From: Nymphaea colorata
Lineage: Eukaryota; Streptophyta; Magnoliopsida; Nymphaeales; Nymphaeaceae
Length of the DNA: 64,000 nucleotides
Direction: 5' to 3'
NCBI RefSeq assembly: GCF_008831285.2
Contig: NC_045141.1
Span: forward strand, 5,969,224 to 6,033,223
Position numbers and translations under genes: made by a program. Of the stretch, positions 34,247 to 46,959 are shown piece after piece (within the stretch, counting starts at the first letter, position 1; every line of letters begins with the position of its first letter). The notes beneath the pieces were generated by a model. That model did no database searches. It saw only the letters and a list, made by a program, of their open reading frames with translations, and was not told the DNA's origin.

Positions 34247-35149
34247 GACATCAAAATTTTGTGATCTTAATCCAAGAGTTTTGATTCATGCTCCTATGAG
34301 ATCCTGGTTCTACGTCCAAAATGTTTAAATATGATATTGATGTCATGAGTTCATGATCAGAGTTTTAAGATCCAAATTCCAATAAATTTGATTTCTCATC
34401 CATGATTCAAACTTCAAAGATCCAAATTCAAGTGGGATAAATCAAGATTTGATGATTAACAAGGCTTAAAATACTTGGTTTGAATTTGATTATACTACAA
34501 TTAGACAGGGTTTATGATCCAATATCTAAGTTTCAAAGGTTTAAAATATGAGATCTAAGATCCAATATTGTGATTTCTTGTGATTCAAATATGCTAAACT
34601 TGTGTTGGATATTATGATAAGGATTCATTACTCTATCTATTTTCATTAAAATCAATCCAGGTTTTATAATCAAAACCTAATGCTTTTGGTATCAAGATTC
34701 GAGATCTAAATAGGCTAAGGGTTAGAACAACCAATGGAATTAGATTTAAGAGGCCGAGCCTATTCTAACTAGGGTCTGTTTAAGGTGAACCTGGATAGGT
34801 TAGTCTTCATCATTCTTGTTGGGACTTATAATTGATCACAAATGTATTTTAAGGATGATATTCAGGGACGTTTGCTAGCACCTAGCTCCATTGACCATAG
34901 GTGTGAGTAGTAGGGTCTAAGACATGTCTAGGTGAGGTCTTAGAAGATAGGCCTAGGGTTAGACTCTATGTCTACATGATTTAGCTTCTTGAAATCCTTT
35001 AGAAAAAGTTGATTTTGAAATTATTTCAAGAAAACTATGTTTTTTGAAAGTGTTCATATGGGTGGAATGGGTTGAGTCTAGTTGTTCACATGCCACAGTT
35101 AATGGCTCAAGGTGTTGTGCAAGTGTAGCCCAATTCAGTTTCAAATAGG

Positions 35150-35271
35150 GGTGTATCTACATGCAAAATGGGTGTATCTACATGCAGAATTTTTCAATCT
35201 TACATGCAGACCATAATATATTGAACTTGCTTACCTGTAAGACCATAATATATTGAACTTGCTTACCTGTA
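35150..35271. repeat. Two adjacent short tandem duplications
   Basis: GGGTGTATCTACATGCA occurs twice in a row (35149 and 35170). Just downstream a 32 bp unit (GACCATAATATATTGAACTT then GCTTACCTGTAA) is repeated directly at 35209 and 35241. Confidence 0.93.
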
Positions 35272-35929
35272 CTCACATATGTTCCTTGTACAAGATTCTG
35301 AGAGATGGGACCAGACCTATTGGTATGAGGTATGATTGTTCCTGGTGCCTTTATCAGGAGTAATCAAACCAAGGACTAGGCTAAAATGTTTTATTAAATG
35401 TCATTTAAAATGTAAGAAACCAAACATACCCTAATTTTTAAATCATGCATGTTTGAAAATAAAAATAAATATAAAAAATGGATTGATAAACAAGAAAAAA
35501 AATTAATCTGAAGTTTGTTCATGTTTGACTTATCATAAATCAATGCAAATTGATATTTTAAACCTAACATGTTGCATACAACACTAGGTTGTATAAACAT
35601 GAGGTCCAGTCTCTATTGGGGCTTGGGTATAGGACACATACCTATAAGGTGAATACTAGATTTGGATCCATAGGTTGTAATAATGATATGAGAAATTTTA
35701 TATGATTATTGTTCTAAACTCGAAGTCAGAGAGATGCAAAACATCATATCATGTTGTTGAGATTTAACATTCATCATCCAATAACCAATGTTAGAGATCT
35801 TGTAAATTTGATCTTGTATTCATGTAACTTTATCTTTTAAAATTCAAAATATGAGAGAATATGTTCAATTCTAATGATTAACAAGCTTTAAATTCCTGTA
35901 TTTGAGTTAGATTGTGTGGGATTCAATGT

Positions 35930-36260
35930 AAGGTTTATAATCCAAGATCCAAAAGCTAGAGGTTTGATAACCAAAATCTGGGATCCAAAATTCATAATCT
36001 AAGGTTTGAGATCCAAATTATGATGCCCAAGATCTAGGGTTTGAGATCCAAAATCCAAGATACAAAATCCAAAATTGAAGTTTTGAGATTCAAACTATGA
36101 GATATAGGATCCAAGGTTCAAGATCCAAAATCCAATATATAGACTGCAAATCACTAATATGACATTTTTTTATCCAAAATCAACGAACCCATATATCTAA
36201 AATTCAATACTTGAGATCCAAACTACAAGATCCATAATCTGAAATTCATAATCGATCATT
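35930..36260. repeat. Degenerate GATCCAAAATC-type short repeats
   Basis: Successive imperfect copies of 'GATCCAAAATCCAAGAT', 'GAGATCCAAA' and 'AATCTGAAATTC' words over ~330 bp. The copies are too irregular to give a fixed period. Confidence 0.6.
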
Positions 36261-36784
36261 GTGATTTTTAAGATCGTAATCTGAATCCATTGTTCAAGAT
36301 CAAGTCAAATCTGAGTTAAGGTTGAAGATCTAAATGACTAAGGTTAGGCTGGGGAAAGGATTGGGCTCCGTCTTGCCTAAACTAGGTTTAAAGTTACTTG
36401 AGGCTAGGTTAATCAGAGCCAATCTGCTTGGCTCTAATTAAACTAAACAATTTATGATATAATATTAATTCATCTTTTGTGAATGTTAAGGCAGTTTACT
36501 AGATCTAGTCTATGGGATCGGGTTCTTACATGGTGGGCTCTAAGGCTAGTCTGGGCTAGGTCTTAAAGAGCTGAGCTAATATTGGACTCCATGCCTACAT
36601 GACCTAGAGTTTTGAAATCATGTAAAAAGTTGATTTTGAAAACTTTTAGAAAACTATTATTTTGACATAGTTCCTACATGACGACCAAACTAGATTCAGG
36701 CTTTCACGTACCTAGGCTAATGCCGTAGGGTATTCTGCTTGTTTGACCTGGCCTGGTTTCAAACAAGGGAATCATGTAGGTGCA

Positions 36785-39540
36785 AAGTGATCCAGTGCAC
36801 CTTAAAATAAATGTGTGATGCATGACTAATGAAAGCATAAAAGAAACACAATCATGAATATGCACGATGTAAAAGCAAAAAACAAGAAACTATGGACTTG
36901 AAATAGAAAATGACAAAAGAGAGAGAAACAAACCATAAGGAGGATGTATGCACTAAATTCAATCAAGAATTGAAATTTATGTATGAATTGTAATTAAAAA
37001 ATGAGAAACCATATTAGGAATGGAAAAGAGACGTAGTTTATTTGAGGCAGACTCAAAGACATTGCATGATCATGAGTTCAATCCCCCAATGTAACCTTGC
37101 TGGTTTTCAGAAATTCATTTGAAAACCATATTAATTTGTATTTAAACATTTTGGATCCAAGTTTGAAGTCTGATTTTATGGAAAATGGCTATAGATATGA
37201 GAATAAACTTTTATTGGATTTATATCTAGATCAAAATCATTCGGATACAGATTTGAAAAACTGTTTATTTGCAAATGAGTTTTGAACTTCGAACCTAAAA
37301 GAGGATTTTAATGAGATATGGAAATCCAAGTTTCTTTGGATCCATATATTATTTGATTATATTTATATTCAGATATGATTTATTTCGGTACAACTATGTT
37401 AAATATGGAAATTTAATGAAAATAGGACCTTTCAAACATGATCTTATAAAACAGGTTTACGGATTTGGAGAGTTTGTTTGGATATTAATTTGGGAAATCC
37501 GTTTTGAAGAAAGGGGCCTGAATTGGATCTTCTTTGATTTGGATTCCATAAACTGACCTAATTATATTTCAAAATAGAGGTTTGGAAAATTGGACTTGTT
37601 TAATGAAATGAGAATGGGTTTGATTTTGAAAAGCAGATGGGGTTTCAAAATCGGGATTTTGGACTTGAACAACATTTGCAAACATCGTTAACTGTCGCCT
37701 CCAGTCTGGCTCGAATCAATCAAAGTAACGAACCTTGCACTAAAGAAGCATTGCAAGAGGAGAGCTTGGCCATGTATTTATTTCATCCTCGAGACGCCAA
37801 CCCAAGAGTTCGCTCCATCTAGAGACACCCTGATCTACACACAACAGTCATCCAGGTTGGCTTTAGGTGGTATATCAAAGAGATTTGAATTTCACCGACA
37901 CACAATCAGATAGAAGCATCAAAAAATAAATAACTATATAAACTTTAAAAAACCACGATACCCGACTGGACAGGACCCCAATGCAAAATCCCAAATATAT
38001 AAAATTCCTAAGTTGCCCATGCATGTACCCATCCTGAATCAGATGGTGAGTGTTTGGATTCGAATGCAGAGAATTCGCATTGACTGTTCATTGTTCTCCT
38101 CTTTTTATTGAATTATTTAAAGAGGACGCTCATAAGGAGGGCTACTGGGCGACACACAAATAATTGAAAATTAAGACTATAAGTCTCATGAACATCCATG
38201 CATCGAATTTAATTTAACCATTCATTCAAAAAAACATAAATTTACAATCGAATGCTAACCACAATTAAGCATGCTCTCTAAATACGAAATGGTAAAAAAC
38301 AGTAAAATTGAACAAGCAATCTCACTTCAGCAATGACAGCCAAGTAAAAATAGAATTTAACATGCCTTACCAAATGTGTAAAGGTGCAAGTTCAATAGTT
38401 ACAAGAACGATCTGCTCCGCGCGAGAATTGAGGACGTCAGCTCTCATGTCAAAACAAGACAAAGGGAAACAATCAATGAAAACATATGAAGAAATATGGG
38501 GCTTATGTTGTTCGATGAAGACAACCTATCTTGGGTATGCTATTGAATGAGGAAAAGGTAGCCAACCACCAGTGGATTTGATGTCACCAGAATATGCCAC
38601 AGACATCTGTTGATCTTTGAATGACAACAAAGACTCGGCTGAATGGGGCAATACAAGCAGGATTGGATCGAATTAGGCGATGTCACCTGATGTGAGGGGT
38701 GATCGGTGGTGGAATGGTGATAAGCGGATTTGATTCGAAGGCTCAAGCCGCTCCGGTGGTGGAAGGTTTGGTCTAATGGCGTTCCCCTTAGATTTCACAG
38801 GTAAAACAGCAAGAATACATGCTTATAATGCTCAGATGGATGCGAGTGCAAAGTAGCATTTTGTTAAGACACTTCATCGGTTCTCAGGAAAAGCCCAAAA
38901 CCTTTCGGAATTCAGTGACGCAATCAAAACCTTTCGGATCGGTCCGGTAGAGTGTTCCTCGGATTGCATCGGGAAAAAGGCAGGGAGGCTTGTCCAGATC
39001 ACACAGACAACGCCGTAAACACGCTAAAAATCATCTGGCACTTCACTCGATTATAGAATAATCCAGTGTAATTCAGAAATGGGGCAAATACAGCCGCGGC
39101 CCGCGGGCTTCAGGCTGGCATCTCTGGTAATCATGAACACACCCAATCATAGGAACCTCCGCAAAGCTGTTCAATCAATGCTACAACTCATTCAAATCAC
39201 TTAAGGAATTTAGTAATGAGTATCACCAGAGAACAATCAATGCCAAATTGGATGGAATCTGGGGAATCATAAGCCGGTTCTCAGGCTTAAGCTTCTGAGA
39301 GATTATTCCCCTGTTCATAGGCAAATCCCTTCTAATTCACCCAAATGAAAAGGGGAAGCGGCACAATGGTTTTAAGACGCGTCTGGCAATCATCCTCTTC
39401 CCTCGTCGCTCAGATCACTAAAATATCCAACAAAAACATGTCCGTGAAGCGTAACCTACTCAGGAATGTAAATGAGAAGTTCAAAAGTGAGCACTTGAGT
39501 GGTTTTAGCCAGTTTTCTTGAAGGATTGGTCAGGGAAGCG
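36785..39540. other. Mixed intergenic; GC rises after ~38550
   Basis: The first part is AT-rich repeat sequence. From ~37630 to 39540 base composition is closer to that of genic DNA, and short open stretches occur on the minus strand (for example 38540-38746), but I recognise no product. This higher-GC part lies 3' of the TPLATE fragment and may be other captured or flanking genic sequence. Confidence 0.35.
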
Positions 39541-39735
39541 CGCGAGATCGAATGCCAACTTCTTGCAGATGGCAGAGGCTGTGGACATGATGATCTCTTC
39601 ACAGGCGCAGCGGGCAATAGAGGAGATGTCCCTCCCGGCTGCATATTGTTGGAGGGTCAGCAGTAGAGCCCCTGTTTGCCGGAAGGCATTGATCGACCGG
39701 TGGTCTGCTTGTATCTCTGTGAACTATATGTCCAT
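39505..39735 (-). pseudogene. TPLATE: TPLATE 5' coding fragment (N terminus only)
   Basis: The ATG at 39735 (minus) reads M-D-I, then a TAG stop (39726-39724), then F-T-E-I-Q-A-D. The frame stays open through NAFRQTGALL, LQQYAAGRDIS and SAICKKLAFDL. From memory this matches, in order, the N terminus of the plant TPLATE protein (MDILFAQIQAD, LRQSGALL, AAGRDIS, SAVCKKLAFDL), an adaptin-like subunit of the endocytic TPLATE complex at the plasma membrane and cell plate. Similarity stops after AFDL (~39544); the frame runs on to a TAA at 39507-39505 with unrelated residues. Only ~64 of about 1,170 residues are present. The fourth codon (Leu in the gene) is a stop, so this is a dead fragment. Confidence 0.8.
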
Positions 39736-39849
39736 CCTCCTTCTCTCAGTTTCTCACTCTCAACAGATAAGAGCATATCCACGAAGAGGCTGTAGGGGCA
39801 TTTCACTTTTGGATGGCTGGATCGGTGCTTGATTTGATTTTAAATCTTT

Positions 39850-40860
39850 GAAAATGACCTGAGTATCCTTTAAAATTGATTTAAAATCATCTGAAAATTG
39901 TTTTAAAATCATTTGAAAACCCTTGGAAATTGATTTCCAAATATTAAGAAATTGATGTTGATTAAGTGAGAATTAATTGAAAATTCCCAAAAATCAATTT
40001 TGAACTGATCTCAAAAGTTGCGCATTTCTGGAATTGATTATCAATTACTCAAAAATGCTTCTAAAAAACTCATTTTCCCTTGAAATTGATGGATAGATAT
40101 CCAAAATTTTGGATTTTAACATGAAAATCCTTTAGTTTGGGTAAAATGGTAACTTTCAACTTCAGTGACTTAGATAATCTGGGTCGACGTGCTCAATGGT
40201 AAAATAAAATGTGCTTGTTTGGTTCGGCATTGGCCCTTGTTTTGAAATTTGTTTCTAGAACCAATTTAGAATTTTCATGGTCAAGGGAAAAATGGTCTTT
40301 TAGACTTGTGCAAACTTTAGGTGTTCATAGGGTGCACGTGGGTGAGAGGTGACTAATGTGCAGGTTTAAAAAATTGTCCAATGCATAGTGAAATAAATGG
40401 CAACATAATAAACTATATACCTGATCTAAGATGAGAATGAATTAAAAGGACAACATGAAATTAAAGAGTCCTTACCCTCACACCTATCCTTTGGACATTA
40501 AATTAAATTCAATCTGAATAAAGCAAATATACTAAATTGCTGCATTATAAAAGAATATAAAGCAAACATAGTTGCTAGAATAGGAAATAAACTAACCTAA
40601 GCAACAAAAAGCAAGGAAAAAAACTAAAACATGCTTCTAAGAAAAAAGAAAAAAAGTACTAAATTGCAAATAAGAAAAGAAAGAAGAGAGAAAAAGAAAT
40701 TATCTAAACTAGAAGACATAACTGAGCCCACTCCCATGACCTATATACACTTAGCCTAGTTCCCTCTTTGTTGAGGGCCACTGCTGCTCGAGCCCAAGAC
40801 TTAGACCAAGTATTTATAGCCCTCCAATGAACAAGAACCATGTGAAGCTGCAAAAAATTG
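39850..40860. other. AT-rich intergenic, nothing recognised
   Basis: Repeated TTTGAAAA/AAATTGAT words without a fixed period and an A-rich stretch at 40560-40700. No gene seen. Confidence 0.5.
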
Positions 40861-40869
40861 TTTTGGTTT

Positions 40870-41340
40870 AAAAGATTTTGGGAGAAAAGGACCAGACCGT
40901 CGGTATGAGGTTCGACTATTTTAATAGGGTTAGTCATGCCAAGGTCATAATGTTTCTCCAATTGTATAACTCATTTAATTATGATCCTACATACTTGTGC
41001 ATTGATGGGATTTGATTTTGAGTATCATTTTGACAATTGAAAATTTGAATTTGTTTGAACAAGGATGGAATGAGTTGGATAAAGTTTTATATTAGACATT
41101 TGAATTGGACTAGATTGCAAATTTGAATGAATTCTTTTCAACTCTGGCAATTTTAAAGTTTGATGATTTGAGAAATGACTGAAAATTGTTTAAGAATTGG
41201 ATTTGAATTGATTTAGTTCCAAAATTAGATTTCTGGACACATTTGAGAAACTTGAGTTGGAAAATGTTGAAGTTAGAACTTTGGTTTGGTTCTAAACCGA
41301 TTGATTTGAGGGTTGATAAATTTAGGACTTTCAAATTAAA
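40870..41340. repeat. Dispersed repeat A, copy 1
   Basis: Shares TTTGATTTTGAGTATCA, TTTGAACAAGGATGGAATGA, GTTGGATAAAGTTT and AAATTGTTTAA-type words, in order, with 47750-48230. Its first ~100 bases also resemble 35285-35400 (GGACCAGACC, GGTATGAGGT). Confidence 0.75.
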
Positions 41341-42399
41341 TTTCTTTTGAGAGATAGATTTAGAAATTTATCATCAGAATGTAGTATTGTTTCACCAGAT
41401 TTTGAACTTCTTCTTTTGACGTTTGTGGATTGTGAGGTAAATTGCCGATTTTAGAGTCCAGTTTGGAGGGCTTGATTTGGAGATGTTTAAAAAGTGAATT
41501 TTTCTCTGGAAAATCAGCTTTGGATGGCTTTAAAACTTGAAGTTTTCCAAATTATTTTCAATTAAATTTTGTAATTGAATTGAGTATTTTTGCTTTGAAA
41601 TAAGTGGGAGACCTAAATTTTCTTGCAATATGACTTGGTCACCATAGCAACTCTAATTTGACTCACTTATAACTCGAAAATAGGTGAATTAGTGTGTAGT
41701 GAGTGAGTGCATGTTCGTGAAAGCAAAGTACATGTTATCGTCGATGCTTGATGCTCTCATTTTTCCATGCATAAGCTAATTTGCTTGTTTGGATTTGATT
41801 CATAGAGATGTAGGCATAGATGTTGGCTGATTTTGGGAGATTGAAGATCTTGGACTGCTTCTAGATTCATCCTTGATATTGAAATTAAGAATGCACTTTA
41901 GAACATAGTATGCAAACTTAACTTGATTTTTAGAATTATTTCAGAATCTTACTTTTATAATTTGAAATTGTTTTCAAAGGAGAAGATTTTAAAGACTCCT
42001 TTCAAATTGACTCACAAATCAAATAATTCGGAGGCCAACGATGATCTTGAAGATCATGATTTTCAAAAAGAAAACCCTGCCAACTCAGAAAAATTGGATT
42101 GCCATTTTAAGGTCTAGTTACAGCCCTCTTGGGATGAAAATTTGATATCATCTTAGGTTCAAAAGGAGCTCATTTTTATGCTATAAGGTTACATTTATAT
42201 CTGTAAAATTATAGAAAATTGTTCCTACTTAAGATCCATCTTTCTTGATATTGATATTTTAGAAAACTTAGGTTTCGAGCCTAAAGATTGACTGCTGATC
42301 CTAAATCTCTTTTCAAGCAGAAAAATCAGGGTTCTGAATCATTGAAATCTAAATTTAGACTTCTTTAATGATTTTCAAACATTAAGAAGAGATAAACTG

Positions 42400-43560
42400 A
42401 TATGTTCATAAAACTAATTTTTATGACCCCATTTTGAAAGACATCCAGCCCTTCGATAGACCAGCAGATTTGAGCTGCCACTTCCAGCTTTGGGGTGGCT
42501 GATTTAGGGTCTAAAAATAAAAATTTTGAGATGTTGTTTGATAGATATATGGGGCTGGTTTTGATAGGAAAGGAGAAAACATCTTGGTTTCTCCTTATGG
42601 TTACCGACTTTGGCTATCAGTTAAGTAGGTTCGTATCATTTTTTAATAAGAGAGCTCTTTTTTAAAGGGTTAATAATCAAGTTTGATTGGGCTTTGGTTC
42701 TCAACCAAATGTGGCAAATAAAGATTCTGGAAATTGCAGAAAATTTTGAAGATTTTTAAAATATCTTTTGAATAAATATGGCTATTTTATCAAAAACAAG
42801 CTCAAGATGATTAATTTAGCTGTTTGTAAGGCAAGGTACACTCATTATTTGATCAAGTTTTATCCTTAGTGGGCTGAGATTGACAGATTGTGATGATAGG
42901 ATTTCCAGTTCAAAATATTGTCACCATTCATTTGATTCTCTCCTCTCTCTTTCTCTCTCTCGCATATTATATTCATAAAAATGAAAACGTAGAAATTGAA
43001 AGACGAGATGGAAAAGCACCACGTAGTTGATCCATATTTCTCTCATTCTATTATTGGTAAATCTCACCATGGATTACCTCCATGGTTTGATACCTTTTAA
43101 ATCAGTTTTTGAGTTCATAGTAGGCTGTTTGAGAAAAATCTTTGTTTCTTTGTTGAAGACATGTTTAAGTAGTTTTTTTATCAAGAAGCGATCAGATGTA
43201 TGCATGATAGTGCATTTAGCATGCACATTGCACATGTATTGCCTGATGAAACATGAAAACCCCCCCATGTTGGCTCTAATCATTCATTCATGCATGGAAA
43301 ATAGATAAATAGAATGAAAATAGATAAAGAGAATGTTGTGAGATTAGTTTTAGAGTACTGGCCTTGTTCGGGTGTCTATGAAGAGAATAGAGCTGGACTT
43401 GGTTTCCTTTGTAAAAAATATTAAGCAAAGACCATAATGAAAGGGCTCGGCTTGAGAAATCCAAGCATAGGAGGCCGCAAATACTTGGTGTTGTGCAGGA
43501 TTTGAAAGAATATTGCTAGTTCTTGCTGCCTAGAACTAGAAAATAGAAGCTAAAACCCAA
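42400..43560. repeat. Dispersed repeat B, copy 1
   Basis: Ordered matches to 54290-55470: GATAGACCAGCAGATTTGAG / GATAGACCGGTGGATTTGAG, GCTGATTTAGGGTCT, GGGGCTGGTTT, TTGGTTTCTCC, and near the end TTGTTCGGGTG and AATAGAGCTGGACTTGGTT. Same direction. No coding content recognised. Confidence 0.85.
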
Positions 43561-43663
43561 AAATGGGGTTCAAGCTTAGCAAATTCGGCAAGAGGCAGGA
43601 GGTCTTCAAAGCCACTGTCCATCCTCCTTTTTTTTGTTCTTGCCAAAAGGGAGGGAGGAGGGA

Positions 43664-43687
43664 GAGAGAGAGAGAGAGAGAGAGAGG
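43664..43687 (+). repeat. GA microsatellite
   Basis: About twelve uninterrupted GA units, preceded by GGGAGGGAGGAGG. It lies just after repeat B copy 1. Confidence 0.92.
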
Positions 43688-43879
43688 ATGAGTGGAGCTT
43701 GAAGGAGAAACAAATGTCGACTTGTGAGGGAGCGGCCAAACTGTGGTTGAGACAGAGCTGCTGAGCTGAGCTTGACAGTTGCAGTCGAATTGTGCTTCAG
43801 ATTGACAGTGAACATCTGTGCATGGTGGTCCCCTTGATGAACGTTACCAGCTTAAACTCTTCATTTTCATTTACTTCTT

Positions 43880-46100
43880 CATAGTTAGGCATCTCAAGGC
43901 ATGAGCTCCCTTTGTCCTATCAACAAGACCGGTTCCAATATTATGTTTACATCTGTACCAGGGTTGGTAAATAGCTGATAAACAAAGGAGAAGATTGAAC
44001 CTTTTTTATTCCGAGAGAACTTTTTGAATAGTGGATGATTCTTGTAAGATGGTTTAGATGAACTGGGCTTTTTGCCCTTGACCACCCATGTTAGTTGCTT
44101 CGGCTTGTAGAAGGACATCCTATTGAAGTTCTAAATGAGTTCTTCTTTCCAAACTTGAATGCTTGGTATATCAATGATGTAAACAGGTACATGTAGCATT
44201 GGGTGGGGGTGTCATGCTTGATGATCGTATATATATGCTGTGATTATTTTCACTCCTCTAGCCCAAGTAACACATTGGAGTGGATTTGATGGAACGGCAT
44301 TGGTTGAATGAATCTATGATCGGCCCAATAGCATGTTGAAAGATATCCACTATATAGAATAGAATTTCAAATCTGGTCTGAGCAATGTCCGCTTCTAGAC
44401 ATATCCAGCCGAGGCAAGGTTGGCCTTGTCTTTCACATCCATGAACAATGGTTGTTGTTGGAGAATAATTTTATTCTTATATTCTTAAAGTCTGAGCTGT
44501 TTGTTACAGACACATCTTTAGGCTTGCTCCTCCATTGTCCAATACATGAGTGATGGTGCTATCTAGTGCATTGATGATAATGTGGAGGGAATCGTTATGC
44601 ATGGTGCTTAAAAGGGTAAATACTCATCCATGAAAACTATGAAATCCACATATCCATTTATCATTCGTATTGGGGCAGGGATTTTCTCTCTTAAGAGTGA
44701 CCAAAGAATCAAGCCAGCTAAAGAGTGATTCTAGAGGTTTAGAGTCTAATAACTAATCCAGAAATAGAATTTCTTCTAGGGGAGTGGGACCGGTAGGGTG
44801 TGCTTGTTTTTTGTGCTTTGCTTCTTTCTTGTCCCTTTTTGCCAGAGGTTTGAAGAAATCTATAGGAGATTCATTCTTGTTGCTATTAGTCATTATAACC
44901 TAATGTTTAATTGGAATTCTATTGGAAGTGTATCTGTCCATCAATGCCATCTCCTTGCCATGGTTGGGAAATGGGTTTGTTATTATTTCTGGCTGTCCCG
45001 TAACTACTTTGATCAACTCTTTCGGCTATGTTTTTTCAATGCCAAGCAATCCTTAGTACTGTGTCTCGAGGCTAGGTGAAATTTGCAAACTTAATCCTTT
45101 TTCCTTTCTATCATGGGATGAGGATCAGAAATCTTTGGTAGAGACAAAGGACTTCTTTTGATTAGTTCATTCATCATTTCTTCGTAAGTTTGCTTTAGTT
45201 ATGTAAATTTTCTATCATAACTCCAGCCGAGATATTTGTTTTTGTTATTGATGTTGTTGTTGCTGCTAGCTACACCTTTGTTGTAGGAGTCATTTCCCTT
45301 CATATAGTCAGCCTTCTCTTTCTTTGCTGATGCTGCATTGACAATAAATTTGTTGGACCATATTCAGCTTCATTTTTCTTGGCTTCTTCTTTGAGCTTAG
45401 CAGGTATCACTACATCAAATGCTCTGTTTTTGATACCAGCTTCAGTACATTTTACCCTTTATGCCAAGCTACTTATTGGTGATTAGTCCCAATACATTTG
45501 AGCATTTATCAAACCCGTTAGTGGCTGAGAATGATTATTGGTGATTAGTCCCAATACATGGGACTCTGATATTGGATCCCTCATTTTGTTGCAAGCTGAT
45601 TTTCATCTTTAAATAGAACCATTGACTTAAGTTACGAAGGGTAATGATTGTTGGTATGTTTCCACATTTTGGATAAACCATCCAATGAATAATTTAATCA
45701 GCCTATCAAAATTCTTAAGCTCTATTGGTTTGACATGTTGTCATTACTATTGTGTTGTTATACCTTCCATGCTCCTGAAGAGACGATAGAAAAGAGCTCA
45801 GTGGTTGTTAAAGAACTTGTAGCACTTGGCAAGGAACATGGTCATGAGCTTTGGGGTATCCTGACCATCTAATTTGACGAATGTTTTTGGGCAAATTCTT
45901 GACATATTTTTCCATTTTCAAAACTTTCATAGAATTTTCCGCATATGAATCTCCTCTTGTCTTCCCTTTAAGTTGAATAATGTTAAACTTCTTTTCAACT
46001 TCTTATATTCTGATTTTCAGAGACTCTTCCTTTTTCTTATTGTCCTTTAGAGTTTTCATCTTCCTTGCTGTTTGTTTCTTTGGTAGTATTGTTAGAAAGA
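43880..46100 (-). pseudogene. Decayed Ty3/gypsy gag-protease (Tat/Ogre-like)
   Basis: Minus-strand reading, 5' to 3'. At ~45890-45830 there is a gag-like KLDGQDTPK / FLAKCYKFFNN stretch. At ~45235-45150 comes TYEEMMNELIKRSPLSLPK, at ~45100-45050 a CKFHLASRHSTKDC zinc-like motif, and then NPFPNHG. At ~44570-44530 VLDNGGASLKMC resembles the protease active site (D-N-G), and at ~44340-44300 VDIF / MLLGRS-stop-IHSTNAVPS resembles its LLGRPWIH end. The frames shift repeatedly. The spacing and wording suit the non-chromovirus gypsy group (Tat/Ogre/Athila). No RT was found toward lower coordinates. Confidence 0.65.
45474..45560. repeat. Short direct repeat within the gag relic
   Basis: TATTGGTGATTAGTCCCAAT followed by ACAT occurs near 45474 and again near 45536, a 62 bp offset. 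Confidence 0.9.
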
Positions 46101-46837
46101 AGTCTTGCTGCTACTGAATGAAGATTCTTTGTTCGTCTTCTCTTTCTTTCGACTTTGCTTGTTAGCTTTTGTTTGTTCCTTGTTAAATTTCAAGTTGAAT
46201 ATACAAAACCACTTATATTCATCATATTCTAGATCAGTTGTTTTGTAGTAGAATTGAAGCTTGAAGATGATTCTTCATTCTTGTTTCGAGAATTGGGTTG
46301 TTCAACTTCCATTTCTATTCTTTTCCTTACTGATTTCCACCTTCATCATTAACATGATGTCATCTGGCTTGAAGAGTTTGGATTTTTGAAATATGATCTA
46401 ACAACAAATGCCATTGGAGAAAGACAAATGTTTGATTTGACATTGCATAACTAGAGCAAAATAACATTGTTTGTGATGACTTAATTGATCACAATGTTTT
46501 GGCTAGACTCTCACACCTACTTAAGAAGGATAGAGGAGGAGTTCATTTGGCATAGTTGGGACTCTTGGCTAAACCAAGGACAAGGTAGATGTGTGCAAAA
46601 GGTCTCCAATGTTGTTGGGTTATGGTGCATTTTACAGACCACTTTGGAGATCCAACTCATGTTCCATGATGACTCTTGATTGGATCTCATGAGCTTGTCA
46701 TTGTTGCTATGAAAACTGATGAAGCTGCTTTGGATGTCATTCCACTGTGAAATATGTCCCTAGAAGTAAGCAACCATTGTCTGGTTTGAAAGTATATCTT
46801 GATTTGGTAGCGTCTATGTCAAAGAAGTCACAAATGA

Positions 46838-46950
46838 TGTAACCAATATTGTAGTGTAAAGACTCATCTTTCAATATTGGAAACAGTTAGATTGTGGCCC
46901 TACATGTTTGTATAACCAATATTGTAGTGTAAAGACACATCTTTCAATGC
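46838..46950. repeat. Direct duplication, 73 bp offset
   Basis: TAACCAATATTGTAGTGTAA, AGAC and CATCTTTCAAT occur at 46840 and 46913. The unit includes the intervening spacer of unrelated sequence. Confidence 0.9.
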
Positions 46951-46959
46951 AATCTACAT

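Larger units (their letters stand above)
34430..36780. repeat. Diverged large tandem duplication (~1.45-1.65 kb period)
   Basis: GATGATTAACAAGGCTTAAA near 34450 matches AATGATTAACAAGCTTTAAA near 35870. GACTCTATGTCTACATGA near 34965 matches GACTCCATGCCTACATGA near 36583, each followed by AAAGTTGATTTTGAAA and GAAAACTAT. The period differs along the length because of indels. No coding content. Confidence 0.65.

Noticed and set aside
35930-36260. CRISPR-like or satellite array from GATCCAAA repeats
   Set aside because: No regular period or spacers; degenerate low-complexity words in a plant genome.
38540-38746. Minus-strand frame as a further gene exon beside the TPLATE fragment
   Set aside because: No family recognised and no conserved motif; left as unexplained higher-GC sequence.
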